Assembly (NCBI GenBank): GCA_049509915.1
Contig: JBEKZL010000084.1
Location: 1-24,589 of the forward strand
DNA from: JBEKYD01 sp049509915
Lineage (GTDB): Bacteria > Acidobacteriota > Terriglobia > Bryobacterales > Bryobacteraceae
Reading direction: 5' to 3'
DNA: 24,589 nt
The notes below the pieces were generated by a model. It was not told where the DNA came from and did no database searches. It saw only the letters and a program-made list of their open reading frames with translations. Of this stretch, positions 23,975-24,589 are shown piece by piece. The translations under genes were made by a program, and so were the position numbers. The stretch's first letter is position 1, and each line of letters starts with the position of its first letter.

Positions 23975-24589
23975 TCACGCCAGCTTCCGTCCCACCAGAG
24001 CGTAATCGAGAGCCCCAAAGAACTGCTCGCGAAAATCCTCGCGCAGCGAAGCCAGCGACGGCATGGATTCCACCGCGGGCGCCAGGCGCAACAACTCGAT
24101 GCGGCCAATGCCGGCCTCTTCCAGATAGAAGCGCAGCAGGGGGTGCGGCACCGGGCGGGTGTGGGTGGGATCGAGATAGAAGTGCGTGGCGAAGATCGCC
24201 AGGCATTCCGGGTTCGGCGTTTCGATGGCGATCAGGCCATTCGGTTCCAGCCGCGACGCCGCCAGGCGAATCATTTCCGGCAGCCGCGCCGGTTCCAGAT
24301 GTTCAACCACCTGGCTGCAGAAAATGCCGTCGAGCGTAGCCTCGGGAACTGACGCGAGGTACCCGAACAGGTCGGCGGTTTCCGCGTCCAGCCCTTTGGC
24401 GCGGCAGACGGCGACCGATTCCGGGCTCAGATCGATGCCGCGCGCGGGGACGCCGGCCGTGCGCATCTGCTCCAGGAATTCGCCGCGGCCGCAGCCGATG
24501 TCGAGCACCGCCCGGCGGCCGGCGAAATAGGGCAGGTACACGTTCTGGCCGTGGCTGACGTATTCCTCCGATCCGCGGAAACGCTCGGC
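23975..24589 (-). CDS. class I SAM-dependent methyltransferase, 5' end missing
   Basis: 204 codons are visible; the frame is open through the right edge, so the start lies outside the window. An N-terminal ERFRGSEEYVSHGQNVYLPY block precedes the Rossmann motifs: AVLDIGCGRGEFLEQM (SAM-binding motif I), ARGIDLSPESVAVC (motif II acidic residue), DGIFCSQVVEHLEP (motif IV), and GLIAIETPNPECLAIF (motif V). The C-terminal half has FYLDPTHTRPVPHPLLRFYLEEAGI. This form of methyltransferase is often found in glycan or O-antigen loci, sometimes fused to glycosyltransferases, so it may belong with the glycan-related genes here. That link is inferred. It ends DYALVGRKLA. Confidence 0.88.
   Translation of the reverse strand, partial: AERFRGSEEYVSHGQNVYLPYFAGRRAVLDIGCGRGEFLEQMRTAGVPARGIDLSPESVAVCRAKGLDAETADLFGYLASVPEATLDGIFCSQVVEHLEPARLPEMIRLAASRLEPNGLIAIETPNPECLAIFATHFYLDPTHTRPVPHPLLRFYLEEAGIGRIELLRLAPAVESMPSLASLREDFREQFFGALDYALVGRKLA

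Overview
The window looks like a chromosomal segment of an Acidobacteriota bacterium, most likely of the Bryobacterales/Solibacter type. The evidence is high GC, two FtsX/MacB-type permeases of the acidobacterial duplicated orphan permease (ADOP) architecture, one of them in an operon with an acidobacterial-type PadR repressor, plus a TPR-sulfotransferase and a GtaA-type secreted protein. This placement is inferred from gene content; no rRNA or tRNA was found.

Layout. 1-43 (-): start of a KTSC-domain gene running off the left edge. 44-489: AT-richer intergenic DNA with a promoter and palindromes. 490-783 (+): small secreted protein with a C-terminal anchor. 841-3330 (-): protein with 13 TPRs fused to a sulfotransferase. 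3554-4402 (+): purU. 4436-7435 (-): padR followed by an ADOP permease. 7528-9627 (+): secreted GtaA/DUF4965-like protein. 9761-12225 (-): second ADOP permease, broken by a one-base frameshift. 12339-14175 (+): YfgM-like TPR membrane protein, then dGTPase. 14331-15952 (-): lower-GC block with a hypothetical gene (frameshifted), a DUF5678 protein and a retropepsin-like aspartic protease (frameshifted). 16065-16331 (-): small zinc-ribbon protein. 16480-22507 (+): NTR/TIMP-like lipoprotein, TolC-family outer-membrane protein and two tandem-duplicated bifunctional glycosyltransferases. 22570-22845 (-): PqqD-like protein. 23017-23613 (+): Tat-like, threonine-repeat (mucin-like) protein. 23975-24589 (-): SAM methyltransferase cut by the right edge.

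How the genes may work together. padR and the first ADOP form a repressor/permease unit with a palindrome over the promoter. The YfgM-like and dGTPase genes are 13 nt apart and probably co-transcribed. The most interesting neighbourhood is 19203-23613. Two glycosyltransferases whose first domain carries a DSH motif (reminiscent of the DxH of GT27 polypeptide GalNAc-transferases) lie beside an exported protein made largely of RPTTTTTPTTTTT repeats, with a PqqD-type peptide-binding protein between them. An O-glycosylated or otherwise modified surface protein is a reasonable but unproven reading.

Two sequence-wide patterns stand out. All three broken genes are repaired by adding one base, which suggests either decay or systematic indel errors. 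Several promoters share an extended -10 of the form TGnTAnnnT, some so close to the start codon that leaderless transcripts are likely.
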